Assembly (NCBI RefSeq): GCF_964204645.1
Contig: NC_134035.1
Coordinates: 8,930,501-8,990,500, forward strand
Length of the DNA: 60,000 nucleotides
Reading direction: 5' to 3'
Source of the DNA: Tubulanus polymorphus
Lineage: Eukaryota > Nemertea > Palaeonemertea > Tubulaniformes > Tubulanidae
Of the stretch, positions 49,752-56,646 are shown in pieces. The number at the start of each line of letters is the position of its first letter. Position 1 is the stretch's first letter. The notes under the pieces were generated by a model that searched no databases, was not told where the DNA came from, and worked only from the letters and a program-made list of their open reading frames with translations. The position numbers were made by a program, and so were the translations under genes.

Positions 49752-52700
49752 CCTGCAGTGCTATGCCTAGACAAATTTTCAACGATACGCAAATTGGCCA
49801 TTCAATCCGATCGACGTCTCATAAAAAAAACATGTGGAAAAAATTTTGCCAAGGAATAAGGTATATCAACAAATGACAGTGTATCAATTTCATATTGACT
49901 TCTCTGAATGTAAAACCAGGCTAATGCAGCCCTTAGTTTGCGAGTTATATGAAAAGTTGTCAGGCAGATCGTAGTTGAATAAACCTAGGTATGTGTATTG
50001 AGGAATTCAGAATCCGGGACCCAAAACTTACTAGACGTTGTATGTACATGGTGCATAAACTATAGGCACTCGGCCTTTCATGGGGACCTCCTGCCTTTGA
50101 CAGCATCTTAGACTCTTAAAAAAAATGTCAAACAATAATTTTCCACTGTTTGTGTAACTTTCTTTATCCAGGCCATGAACATGTTATCATGGCAAAAAAA
50201 GATAGAAAACAGCGCCTGTTAATACCTGAAGTAGAAGTTGGGCCAGTTTGTAATGATTATCGCAGTAAGACTGCACATCATCAATAACATGGTATTTATA
50301 CACTCGTTAACCAACCTTTCCACAACAGAACGACTTAAAGTTTCATTAGTCTGAATTTCATCAGTCAAAGTTTCATTAACGCGATACTAATGGAATTTAA
50401 ATGAAATGTAAAGTCGTTCTCTGATATGGACCCCTGGTCCCCGGTCGAGAAAACTCTCACCGAGTATAACGTATAAGAGGCTGGGGTGGATCTAGGAAAA
50501 TTGGAAGGCAGAGTCCAAAAGAAAAGACTGAAAGGCATGTCCCAGTTAAAGCAGCACTTGCAAAGGCCAGACAGAACTAGTCATGAGATTTTTGAAGATA
50601 TCCCTTCTAAAAGATTCGAGAGGATTAGGTTCGTATAGGTCTCCACAATATCTATCTCGACGAAAAGGGCAACCTCAATCTGAAGGCAGTGGTCCGGATC
50701 CTTCAGACCACCCCTGAGAGGAAGGGGTGGTCTGAAAACTTTAAGTGCGAAAGGGCGACCTCAATCTGAAGGCTGTGGTCTGGATCCTTCAGACCAAACC
50801 CTGAGAGGAAGGGGTGGTCTGAAAACTTTAAGTGCGAAAGATTTATAAAGACTGAGCGAATTAAGATCTTAATAGAGAACACCTGACTGATGAATCTCAT
50901 GGCTTGATGATTCTGTTCATCGAAAACCGATTTAACCGCGATTCATTTCAAATCTCTGTAGTGGAATAAATCACCTTCGAATCACCCTCATCTCGCGATG
51001 AGGATTCGTCCTCATCTCGCGATGAGGAATCTTCGTCGTCTCGCGGATTCACCGATGATGTAACAGATATCTCTAATCTGCATAACTTCATGTCGTTGAG
51101 AGCCACGAGAGACAGACAGAGTTGAGATACAGAGTCGCGAAAGCAGATTGCGGAAAGTCGACGACGTTGATGACATTTCGCTAAAGCTGCGTAAACAATT
51201 GAAAATTATTGTTGAATCAGGATTGTTTTCTGTGGCATCAGCTCCGGAGATACCGGTGGTGGTAGCTATACAGATTGAAATGTCAAATATCTTATTGACA
51301 TTCTTGTTCGCGTCAGTCACCAAAGTATATCTTAAAAATAGACTTTACCGTTACTGTGACATTTAGAACGATTGTCATCCGTCGATGAAGGATGACACGA
51401 TTTCTGCATTTCGATTCGTCTCGGAAGTTACTAAAAATAAAAGATTACTCTTTGATCGCGCGTATTGTACGAGCTTTCATCGCGACTCGTTCCGGCTTCC
51501 GGATTATGACTTCGGGAAAAAAACCAGTTATGAGCGAACGGCTTCCGGATTATAACTTCAGAAAGAAAAACAACTGACTATGACTGAACTTTAAACTTTT
51601 TAACAATAGCCGCGATCATATGGAGACGATTTAGCCCGGGTCAAACTGGCCCGGACCAGACCCAAGTCAAATTTAACCCCATGAAGTTAGAGAGCGCGTA
51701 AATCACTCAATTTGTATTCAAAGGAAAGGTCAGGGTCCAGTTCCACAATTGTGAGTTAAGATTTGACTCAGAGTTAAGTCATTGGAAACTAATTTTAGCC
51801 CAGAGTTAACTCTAACTCACGACTGTGGAACTGGTTCCAGGGTTATAGTCATCCTGAACTCGCTTCCACTGGCGCCCCCTGACCTCACGACGCGCGAATT
51901 CATTACTGGTGTTTTTGCGCGCGACTTCAACTTACGAAATGCTTCTTTGTTTGCGAGAATGTTCGCTGATTCGTCCGTTTAACGGGAAATCCAACTGAAG
52001 TCTGATGTCGTTTGTTACAAGCGCTGTGATTGGCCAGACTGGATTCTGGTCGGCTGGTAACGACTCAAACGACTCGTGAGGTCAAGGGGTTCGGGGACGG
52101 CTTTAGCTTAGTGAGTTCGAATCCCTTGACGGGTGAAGATGGCATATGTTTAGGTTAGGCTATAAGCGAGGTTACCTTTCATCCCTCGATATAGCATCAA
52201 CGCCAAATTTTGCCAAGGTAAAAATCTTTGTACGATCGCGGCTGATGACAGCAGCAATGGTAAAAACGAGAACAACTGGTTCACACAACAGTGGAACTGG
52301 ATCGAAGGAGAAACAAACACACTACTAGATAATAGGATGGTCATATCAAAGCTGTGGGTCGTCGTGTGTTGAATGGGTAGTTTAGTGTGATCTGTGTGCA
52401 TTTGTGGCCAGCACACGGACTGGTAAAGAAGTTTTTATCGACGACGCGATGGATTAAACGAATTAGACTCGAATCGCGTGATGGTTGAGTGAATGAGAAC
52501 TGGGTGTCGTCTATACTGTCTAATGTTGGGAAACAGTCAGATGTTCGGAAGCACGGAATGAAGTATGAAGTATGTGCTCAGCGTGGTGTGAAGAGAAAAG
52601 AACTGTCGACGCACTTGATTTTGATTGCTGTGACACGGTTTACACATGATAGCCGATGATTATGTTTAAGAATGCGATATGTTTGAATTGGTTGAATGAA

Positions 52701-53536
52701 TACAAGCGATGATACTGTTGCTGCTGCTGTTGCTTACCCATATTTCTCGGATGCTTCACCCGCGGTATTACAACCACTTACGCAATGATCGGTTTAGAGG
52801 TGAAGTTAGTTCGTTTCAGAACTGGGTACGAAGATGAATCAAAACCGAACTGAGAAACTGAGGATGAAAAGTCGAATCCGAACCCACAACTTAAAGAACT
52901 GGTCTCTAGCTTAACTCGTTACTTATGAACTGGATCCATAGTCGAATTAAACCCGCACAATGGTGGAACTGACACCAGAGTCAAGCTTAACCCAAACAAA
53001 AGTAGAACTGGGTCCAGTCTTAATAAAACCCACAAAATGGTGGAACTGACTCCAGAGTCAAGCTAAACCCAAACAAAAGTAGATCTGGATCCAGAGTCAA
53101 GCTAAACCTGCACACTGTGGAACTGGATCCGGAGTCAAATTGAACATACATGATATATCGGTAGATCTTGATTCTGTATTATCTGGATATTGATGAATCA
53201 TTCTTCTTTATTTTTTTATATTAACAGGATTTCTGTGGATTCGAATTCAGCACGGCAGCACATTCAACCACAACACAAACTACAGGCAGCCAATGTTAAT
53301 AACAATGTAAGCAATCATATCTCCTTACAAATCACCCGATAGATAATCTAAAAAATCATTTAATTATCGGAAAATCTGAGAAACATGAGATATATATCTG
53401 TGGACTGTGGATGAAAAGATGTTCTCTATTTTTAGAGATACTCGATTAGAAATCGATATCATCTTCATAACATTAATTACTTTGTTTTTCAGGTGTCTGT
53501 CAGAAAATCGATGCCGGCACCGGATAAAAAGAAAAG
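13680..53536 (+). CDS. PLEKHA7-like: PLEKHA5/7-like tandem-WW protein, N-terminal part (six exons, 3'-incomplete)
   Basis: N-terminal part of a pleckstrin-homology family A member of the PLEKHA5/6/7 group. In vertebrates PLEKHA7 acts at the zonula adherens with p120-catenin and PDZD11, and PLEKHA5 is cytoskeletal and membrane-associated. Exons are 13680-13771, 13960-14036, 18183-18240, 36436-36510, 53228-53306 and 53493-53536. The 425 nt join without a stop (141 codons plus 2 nt) at GT-AG sites. An in-frame TGA at 13674-13676 precedes the ATG. WW1 (residues 13-42) runs LPYPWIYGVTSDGRIYFI to TTSWLHP. WW2 (58-87) starts LPTGWELSVTPEGAVYYI and ends TTFVHP, with F84 at the second tryptophan position. 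A polar linker follows, ending KSMPAPDKKK. Introns are 188 bp, 4.1, 18.2, 16.7 kb and 186 bp. The PH domain was not found before 60000. Group assignment is strong; the choice between A5 and A7 is open. Confidence 0.85.
13960..14036 (+). CDS. PLEKHA7-like: PLEKHA-like exon 2 (second half of WW1)
   Basis: Acceptor TCTTTTTTCAG, donor GTAAAG. Completes N31, then DKTKTTSWLHPATRNPVQTG. TTxWLHPxTxxPVxTG is a signature of the PLEKHA5/7 first WW domain. Confidence 0.92.
14802..15266. mobile_element. Foldback element flanked by 13-bp direct repeats
   Basis: The direct repeat GCTGTTGTAATAA stands at 14789-14801 and 15267-15279, as expected for a target-site duplication. Inside, long inverted arms start at 14839 (AATAAGATAAAAAGGCACTA) and end at 15265. 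The inner arms are 15092-15130 and 15147-15188. Each inner arm contains CTGACGA, a stem around TAGGG and GAAACG, reminiscent of a hammerhead ribozyme core. The left arm is interrupted by a nested MITE. Confidence 0.75.
14922..15086. mobile_element. Nested 165-bp MITE
   Basis: Perfect 17-bp terminal inverted repeats, CAGTGTTTTCAATAAGA and its reverse complement, enclose a body rich in GGGACCTGGC and GGTCCCAGACC. The flanks share ATAAG on both sides, a possible 5-bp target-site duplication. It interrupts the left arm of the foldback, so it is younger. Confidence 0.75.
15696..15931. mobile_element. GTGGCCAC-type MITE, diverged copy
   Basis: Shares TTACCTGGAAATCAGGGAATTTT, the GAGATTGCTAGATC motif, TTAATTGATCGGATTCTTAGCAG and AGGGAATAGTCAGGGA with the copies at 43909 and 58169. 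The ends are eroded. Confidence 0.55.
18183..18240 (+). CDS. PLEKHA7-like: PLEKHA-like exon 3 (first half of WW2)
   Basis: Acceptor TTTTCAG, donor GTAAGT. Encodes LPTGWELSVTPEGAVYYI and leaves GA in phase 2, the same position and phase as the break inside WW1. Confidence 0.92.
18712..18958. mobile_element. GGCCCGGGCC-type MITE, copy 1
   Basis: Repeated motifs GGCCTGGGCCAAACAG, TTTGGCCTGTGCC, AATCACTCACTCGATAC and CTCGGGCCAAACAGGCACAG, shared with five other copies in the window. Ends CAATAGCCAAGATTACACAG and CCTCGATTAGG resemble imperfect inverted termini. Confidence 0.6.
19376..19672. repeat. Pyrimidine-rich tract (CCCTCTCC-type)
   Basis: About 300 bp of nearly pure C and T on the plus strand, with a loose 30-60 bp repeat (CTCCCCTCTCATTGTGCCCTC). 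All reading frames across it are low-complexity artefacts. Confidence 0.9.
20299..20562. mobile_element. TTAA-flanked piggyBac-like MITE, copy A
   Basis: A 264-bp element from TTAACCCTTTCAGTGC to GCACTGAAAGGGTTAA, a perfect 16-bp terminal inverted repeat that includes TTAA. The body has palindromes ACACCGCAGTGCGGTGT and ACACCGCACTGCGGTGT. TTAA targets and termini beginning CCCTTT are typical of piggyBac relatives. Reverse orientation to the other copies. No transposase. Confidence 0.85.
22074..22795. repeat. 64-76-bp minisatellite, about 10 copies
   Basis: Unit core TGCCCTCTAGCTCTATCCAT plus CATCCTGTCCATGTTCACTC and CTTTCTCCTGACACCTCCC. Length varies by presence of CTCTTCTCT. Strongly pyrimidine-biased on the plus strand. 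Confidence 0.9.
23395..23590. mobile_element. GGCCCGGGCC-type MITE, copy 2 (partial)
   Basis: GGCCCGGGCCAAATTGACAC, GAACCAGTTGCAATTC and GGTCGGGCCAAACAG match the family, reverse to copies at 28250 and 56351. The outer end is eroded. Confidence 0.55.
23643..23866. repeat. (GGGA)n / GA-rich microsatellite
   Basis: About 220 bp of G and A on the plus strand, first GGGA repeats then GAGAGGGAGG variants. Purine strand is opposite to the surrounding CT tracts. Confidence 0.95.
24209..24263. repeat. (ATT)n microsatellite
   Basis: ATT repeats with two ATC interruptions. Confidence 0.95.
24440..24795. repeat. About 30-bp GC-rich minisatellite, about 12 copies
   Basis: Units of GCGGAGTCGCGCAGTGACGC plus GGCCCATGT and variants. 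Most regular at 24535-24640. The minus-strand frame across it (RDSAHGPRHCATPHMG repeats) is a product of the repeat. Confidence 0.9.
25351..25646. mobile_element. TTAA-flanked piggyBac-like MITE, copy B
   Basis: A 296-bp element starting TTAACCCTTTCAGTGCTGAC and ending GCACTGAAAGGGTTAA, with internal ACACCGCGGCGCGGTGT and ACAACGCACTGCGGTGT palindromes and the family core TTTGACAGGTGCTGCCAT. Confidence 0.85.
26164..26336. mobile_element. 173-bp foldback element with hammerhead-like core
   Basis: Inverted arms of about 45 bp (TGTAGAGAGAATCCCACAAC... and ...ATTGTGGGATTCTCTCTACA). On the minus strand at 26235-26264 the spacer holds CTGAAGA, a 6-bp stem GACTAT/ATAGTC with loop TAGG, then GAAACG. 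Confidence 0.75.
27554..27736. mobile_element. 183-bp foldback element with hammerhead-like core
   Basis: Inverted arms AGAGAAATCCCACTATAAAT... and ...ATTTATAATCGTATTTCTCT, continuing through TCAGCC/GGCTGA. The minus strand at 27621-27652 reads CTGATGA, T, GGC, a loop, GCC, GAAACG. Confidence 0.7.
28250..28520. mobile_element. GGCCCGGGCC-type MITE, copy 3
   Basis: Starts near CACAATCACGCGAGCGTTTT and ends near GAACACGGCT. Shares GAAGTGACTCACTTCGCTT, GGCTCGGGTCTGATC and TTTGGCCCGGGCC with the copy at 56351. Confidence 0.7.
29755..30130. repeat. (CT)n / (CCCTCT)n microsatellite
   Basis: Pure CT, then about 19 CCCTCT hexamers, mixed CTTTCT/CCCTCC, then CT again. The SLSLSL/PLPLPL frame is spurious. 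Confidence 0.97.
30860..31165. repeat. About 15-18-bp minisatellite (CTGATTCCCTCCACCT)
   Basis: Roughly 20 variants of CTGATTCCCTCCACCT or CTGATTCCCTCCCTTC. Overlapping minus-strand frames are artefacts. Confidence 0.92.
31905..32725. repeat. 30-bp minisatellite, about 27 copies
   Basis: The unit is GATGAATAGGTAGATGCCCC plus ACTAGATGTG. It is exactly 30 bp in register from about 32210 to 32710, looser upstream (GTGAATTGATAGTATCGCAC type). A block of about 180 bp is itself duplicated. Because 30 is a multiple of 3, the minus strand stays open for 229 codons as GHLPIHPHLV repeats. Confidence 0.95.
33600..33904. mobile_element. GTGGCCAC-type MITE, second subfamily, copy 1
   Basis: CTGGAAAACTCAATGAATTTGACAA, GAATTCTGTGTGTAATCACAC and the end AAAGTGGCCACCCTGA, also seen at 36535 and 37126. 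The 5' end is unclear. Confidence 0.55.
33970..34380 (+). mobile_element. Possible retroelement 3' end
   Basis: An AT-rich non-coding stretch with CAATAAAG and GAAATAAACATTTCATTACATTACAA, resembling the tail of a non-LTR element. AACTAGTC plus GTGAGGACGGG occurs on both sides, possibly a target duplication or a short duplication. No reverse transcriptase is present. Confidence 0.3.
35060..35457. repeat. About 55-60-bp minisatellite, seven copies
   Basis: Units of GCCAGGTCTTGGAGGAGAGA plus TATGACAGGCCAGAATGTTT and GACTTTGGCCCAT, with length changes. Confidence 0.9.
36436..36510 (+). CDS. PLEKHA7-like: PLEKHA-like exon 4 (second half of WW2)
   Basis: Acceptor TCTCTATTTCAG, donor GTAAAT, 75 nt. 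Its first base completes D76, then HISKQTTFVHPITK gives the third WW strand and closing proline. It is a phase 2-2 exon, so skipping it would keep the frame but remove half of WW2. It lies 18.2 kb from exon 3 and 16.7 kb from exon 5. Confidence 0.85.
36535..36790. mobile_element. GTGGCCAC-type MITE, second subfamily, copy 2
   Basis: GACCTGGAAAATCCGGGGAA, GAATTTTGTGTAATCACACAG and TTTATAGATTGGCGGAAAG. It begins within 30 bp of exon 4's donor site. Confidence 0.55.
37126..37288. mobile_element. GTGGCCAC-type MITE, second subfamily, copy 3 (deleted)
   Basis: Begins CAGGGTGGCGCCACTGACCT, continues GGAAAACTCAGGGAATTCTG, ends AGAAGGTGACCGTCCTG. Both ends are inverted versions of each other. The interior is shorter than in other copies. 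Confidence 0.6.
37493..37913. mobile_element. TTAA-type MITE, expanded copy C
   Basis: Starts TTAACCCTTTCAGCGCTGAC. A first end-like TGCACTGAAAGGCTTAA lies near 37752-37768, but the GTACTAGCATCAAAACACCA segment is repeated several times until CGCACTGAAAGGGTAAAA near 37912. Palindromes are decayed. It looks like internal tandem duplication of the 3' half. Confidence 0.7.
40270..40580. repeat. GA-rich tract
   Basis: GAGAGGGAGAGGAGAGG-type purine-rich DNA with an approximate 90-bp repeat (GGGAATGGGAGGGATTGGAG). Confidence 0.85.
40965..43415. repeat. 2.4-kb minisatellite, about 40-bp unit, about 60 copies
   Basis: The unit is GATGATGATATTCTCATATC plus CAGGGAGGAGGGTTAGAAGA, 35-44 bp through loss or gain of GAA/GAT. 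Variant units containing GAGGATTGGAAG recur at about 41641, 41881, 42078, 42274, 42479, 42717, 42918, 43073 and 43275. This gives a higher-order repeat of roughly 155-240 bp, mostly near 200. Confidence 0.97.
43909..44175. mobile_element. GTGGCCAC-type MITE, copy
   Basis: A 267-bp copy from GGTGGCCACTTACCTGGAAA to GAAGTGGCCACC. Shares GATTGCTAGATCATG, GGACTCTTAGCAGATCAAGT and CAGGGAATATTCAGGGA with 58169-58412. Confidence 0.75.
44800..45262. repeat. About 165-bp direct repeat, three copies
   Basis: Three diverged copies begin near 44820, 44984 and 45149 with ATTCYGAAAA.CTGT.TCGGAAACTC. Each continues through ATCTATCTGTAGCCTGAACG and ends AAAAAATGG. Confidence 0.9.
47279..47772. repeat. (CT)n / (CCCTCTCT)n microsatellite
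   Basis: Nearly 500 bp of pyrimidines with blocks of CT, CCCTCT, CCCTCTCT and finally CTCCTGGCTCTCCCT. Overlapping frames (SLSPSL; ERERER on the other strand) are spurious. Confidence 0.97.
48410..49035. repeat. Dispersed duplication, left copy (with MITE insertion)
   Basis: Aligns with 54455-54765 through GATACTCTGAAAATC, TATTCTCAT...TGGTG, GAGAATAGC.ATTTC.GAC, GACATCT.TTAATCC and CTTATATACTCATC.ATCTAAGTCT. It is longer by the TTAA MITE at 48479-48768, which splits it. Confidence 0.75.
48479..48768. mobile_element. TTAA-flanked piggyBac-like MITE, copy D
   Basis: A 290-bp element, TTAACCCTTTCAGTG to GCACTGAAAGGGTTAA, with internal ACACCGCGGCGCGGTGT and ACACCGCACTGCGGTGT palindromes. Its flanks match 54455-54765, where the element is absent and TTGA stands at the target. 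Confidence 0.9.
49195..49262. repeat. 27-bp G-rich repeat, three copies
   Basis: Units of GGGAAGAATGCTGCCCGTGG plus GGAGG. Short array. Confidence 0.85.
49675..49749. repeat. (CTG)25 trinucleotide repeat
   Basis: 25 uninterrupted CTG triplets, preceded by imperfect CTGCTGTTGCAGCTGTTG. The poly-Ala frames on both strands are artefacts. It lies in intron 4 of the PLEKHA-like gene. Confidence 0.97.
50664..50841. repeat. 88-bp tandem duplication with hairpins
   Basis: Two copies of a segment with GGCAACCTCAATCTGAAGGC and AACTTTAAGTGCGAAAG. Each has a hairpin. In copy 1 CAGACCACCCCT pairs exactly with AGGGGTGGTCTG around GAGAGGA. In copy 2 the left arm is altered to CAGACCAAACCC. Confidence 0.88.
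51604..51725. mobile_element. GGCCCGGGCC-type MITE, fragment
   Basis: ATAGCCGCGATCATATGGAG, TAGCCCGGGTCAAACTGGCC and AGAGAGCGCGTAAATCACTC match the family in reverse orientation. Truncated at the far side. Confidence 0.5.
51733..51837. repeat. Imperfect inverted repeat of about 105 bp
   Basis: TCCAGTTCCACAATTGTGAG...GAGTTAAG on the left and GAGTTAACTCTAACTCACGA plus CTGTGGAACTGGTTCCA on the right. A MITE-like foldback. Related sequence forms the tandem array at 52900-53145. Confidence 0.65.
52900..53145. repeat. About 45-bp tandem repeat (GTGGAACTGGATCCAGAGTC type)
   Basis: About six variants of GTGGAACTGACTCCAGAGTC plus AAGCTAAACCCAAACAAAA, just upstream of exon 5. Appears derived from the same sequence as the inverted repeat at 51733. 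Confidence 0.75.
53228..53306 (+). CDS. PLEKHA7-like: PLEKHA-like exon 5 (linker)
   Basis: A strong pyrimidine-rich acceptor ATTAACAG and donor GTAAGC enclose 79 nt, open in the required frame, encoding a Q/N/S-rich linker starting ISVDSNSARQHIQ. The length matches a phase 2-to-0 exon. Recognised by frame and splice sites more than by similarity. Confidence 0.7.
53493..53536 (+). CDS. PLEKHA7-like: PLEKHA-like exon 6 (basic linker)
   Basis: Acceptor TGTTTTTCAG, donor GTAATG, 44 nt. Encodes VSVRKSMPAPDKKK and two bases of the next codon. It would lead toward the PH domain. A 41-bp minisatellite starts within about 25 bp of the donor. Confidence 0.7.
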
Positions 53537-53561
53537 GTAATGTCCCGCGTTATAGCTAAAA

Positions 53562-54295
53562 CAGCCCCAGATACCGAATATCTGGGACATCTTTGTAAAC
53601 ACAGCCCCTGATACCGAATATCTGGGACGTCTTCCTAAATGCAGCCTCAGATACTGAATATCTGGGAAATCATCGTAAACACAGCCTCGGATACCGAATA
53701 TCTGGGACATTCTACGTAAACACAATCCCAGATACCGAATATCTGGGACATTCTATGCAAACACAGCCCCAGATACTGAATACCTGGGACATTCTACGTA
53801 AACACAGCCTCAGATACCAAATATCTGGGATATTCTACGTAAACACAGCCTCAGATACTGAATATCTGGGACATTCTACGTAAACACAGTCCCAGATACC
53901 AAATATCTGGGACATTCTATGCAAACACAGCCCCAGATACTGAATACCTGGGACATTCTACGTAAACACAGCCTCAGATACCGAATATCTGGGACATTCT
54001 ACGTAAACACAGCCCCAGATACCGAATATCTGGGACATTCTACGTAAACACAGCCCAAGATACCAAATATCTGGGACATTCTATGTAAACACAGCCTCAG
54101 ATACTGAATATCTGGGACATTCTACGTAAACACAGCCCCAGATACCAAATATCTGGGACATTCTACGTAAACACAGCCTCAGATACCGAATATCTGGGAC
54201 ATTCTACGTAAACACAGCCCCAGATACTGAATATCTGGGACATTCTATGCAATCACAGCCCCAGATACCGAATACCTGGGACATTCTACATATAC
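53562..54295. repeat. 41-bp minisatellite with palindromic unit, about 18 copies
   Basis: The unit is CCAGATACCGAATATCTGGG plus ACATTCTACGTAAACACAGC. Each unit carries complementary CCAGATA and TATCTGG arms about 5 nt apart. It starts about 25 bp inside the intron after exon 6. Confidence 0.95.
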
Positions 54296-54454
54296 CATTT
54301 ACAAAATCAAGGCGTATGATCTTTTTGGAAAACCAGTTTGTAGCTTAATATCAATTTGTAATGGGTGAAATGCTGAATGTAAGTGCTTTAGGGTGAAGCA
54401 AACCTGACCATCACTTCTATTTAAGAATGGTTCTTTTTAAGCGCTTGACTACTT

Positions 54455-54765
54455 CCAAACATATCGAGATACTCTGAAAATCGGAATTGTTTTCTTGCGT
54501 TCTTTTCGATTGAACGACTATTTTCGATGTTGAATATTCTCATATTTTGGTGAAAACTGCTACAGTAAGAGATATCAGAAAGTCTGGTCGAAAGGTTTCA
54601 TCGCGAGAATAGCGATTTCCGACAAGCGTTTGACATCTATTTATCCAAAAAATGAAAAGCCTCATTGTCTCGCAGAGAATAGACATGATTTCATCGCATT
54701 CAACGGAAAATGCATCGTACATCTCTTATATACTCATCAATCTAAGTCTCTCGATATATCGGGAA
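54455..54765. repeat. Dispersed duplication, right copy (empty site)
   Basis: Counterpart of 48410-49035 without the TTAA MITE. At the insertion point it reads GATTGAACGACTATTTT against AATTAA...TTAAACAAATATTTT in the filled copy. Confidence 0.75.
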
Positions 54766-55329
54766 GCATTTTTTACCCCCCCCCCCTTCCCGCCTGTCTG
54801 TCATATATAGTAATACGATATCGACGCCTGATCAATATTCATTGATGAAAACCACGTATAGAGATCGTTTTCGAGTGCTTCATTAAATGAACAAGTTCTG
54901 AAAGTGCAACGACGACGAGAGGAGAAGCCGAGTTCGACGACGAGTGAGACGTTGAGAGTCGTTCATTAGTGAAGTGGATATTTATCATTTCACCGCAGTC
55001 GACGTTGGGTGGTATAACCGATGAGATCATATAGTATTCATTGTCATGCTGAGGGTAATTGACTGTAGATATTTGTCATTTCATTAGAACAGCTTCAAGT
55101 GCGCGCGCGCCGCTGAACGCTTACTGGTTTCGTACTGGGTAGATTAGTCGTTTAGGCTGATTAGATTTTTTTTTTTTAAATCGAAGTTTCGTAAGTAGCC
55201 ACAGTTGGATACATTTCCTTCTAGTCTCACGTTAACTTGAAAAAACCTATTCATGAAATTGGCTCATTCCAACTCAAACAGTCGACCACAGTCCTCGTTA
55301 TCCCTGAAAGCATTACTTTATTGCCATTA

Positions 55330-56040
55330 CAGGTACTCGATGCTGATATAGGTGCATTATCATTGATACAGGTATATTATCATTGAAACAGCTATATTAT
55401 CATTAATACAGGTGCATTATCATTGATACAGGTGCATTATCATTGATATAGATGCGTTGTTATTGATACAGGTGCATTGTTATTGATACAGGTACAATAT
55501 CATTGATACAGGTGCATAATCATTGATACAGGTACATTGTTATTCATACAGGCACATTGTTATTCATACAGGTACATGATCACTGAAACAGGTGCATTGT
55601 CATTGAAACAGGTACGTTATCATTGATACAGGTACATTATCATTGATACCAATGCTTTATCATTGATACAGGTGCTTTGTTATTGATACAGGGACATTAT
55701 CATTGATACAGGTACATTGTTATAGATACAGGTACATTGTTATAGGTACAGGTACATAATCATTGATACCGGTACATTGTCATCAATGCAGGTACAGTAT
55801 CACTGATACCAGTGCTTTATCATCAATGCAGGTAAAGTATCACTGATACCAGTGCTTTATCATCAATGCAGGTACAGTATCACTGATACCAGTGCTTTAT
55901 CATCAATGCAGGTACAGTATCACTGATACCAGTGCTTTATCATCAATGCAGATACAGTATCACTGATACCAGTGCTTTATCATCAATGCAGATACAGTAT
56001 CACTGATACCAGTGCTTTATCATCAATGCAGGTACTCGAT
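55330..56040. repeat. 20-bp minisatellite grading into a 40-bp array
   Basis: First about 22 units of ATTGATACAGGTGCATTATC. Then, from about 55770, a regular 40-bp dimer (CATCAATGCAGGTACAGTAT plus CACTGATACCAGTGCTTTAT) repeated about six times with almost no variation. Confidence 0.95.
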
Positions 56041-56350
56041 TTTTATCGCTAGTTTATCGTCGATTCCGGTACTTTATCATCGATACGTATGATAATCATT
56101 AAATCACTTACACTACAGAGCGGATCCAATATTTCACGTATTGGATATTGGTATAAGTAGTAAGCGGGGACTGTCGTGTCAATTTATCCGGCGTTCGCTG
56201 CGTCTTTGATGATTGGTAATTGACCGTGAATCGTCGTTCTAGTATGACATAAATCATTGATACCATAAACTGACAGATGGTGGTTTTACATCAGCCACCC
56301 ACCACAGCAGCAGCAGCAGCAGCAGTAGCAGCGGTCACAAGTGAGTCGTA

Positions 56351-56646
56351 AGCCTCGATCACACGAGCATTTTTGGCCCGTGCCAAATGAGGCCCGGAAA
56401 AACTCTTCACACAGGTGCCAAATAGGACCGTGCCTATTTGACCTGAACCAAAGGGTCAAATAGGGTTAAATTATTGCATTTAGGGTTAAATTATTGCATG
56501 TGAATTGCAACTGGTTCCAGAAGTGACTCACTTCGCTTTGGTTTACATGTGAACGCGCTCTCTAATAAGGCACGGGCCAAATTTGACTCGGGCCTGATCT
56601 GTGTCAATTTGGCCCGGGGCCAAATCGTCTCTGTGCAATCGAGGCT
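56351..56646. mobile_element. GGCCCGGGCC-type MITE, best copy
   Basis: A 296-bp copy with imperfect inverted ends of about 35 bp (AGCCTCGATCACACGAGCAT and ATCGTCTCTGTGCAATCGAGGCT reversed). It has GGCCCGTGCC and GGCCCGGGGCC near the ends and GAAGTGACTCACTTCGCTTT inside. A short internal duplication AGGGTTAAATTATTGCAT is present. GTA stands on both sides, a possible TA or GTA target duplication. Confidence 0.8.

Larger units (their letters stand above)
36511..53227 (+). other. PLEKHA-like intron 4 (16.7 kb)
   Basis: Contains MITEs, the 2.4-kb minisatellite, a triplicated 165-bp segment, a CT microsatellite and a (CTG)25 tract. Unique parts at 38000-40200, 45600-47100 and 47800-48400 have no recognisable exons. 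Confidence 0.7.

Noticed and set aside
49488-49859. Poly-alanine frames on both strands.
   Set aside because: Produced by the CTG repeat. Flanking residues show no protein character.
53259-53306. An alternative acceptor (CGGCAG) would give a WW-like ending D-T-F-N-H-N-T-N-Y-R-Q-P directly after exon 3.
   Set aside because: The stronger acceptor ATTAACAG at 53227, the phase-0 fit to exon 6, and the discovery of a real second-half WW2 exon at 36436-36510 make it a coincidence.
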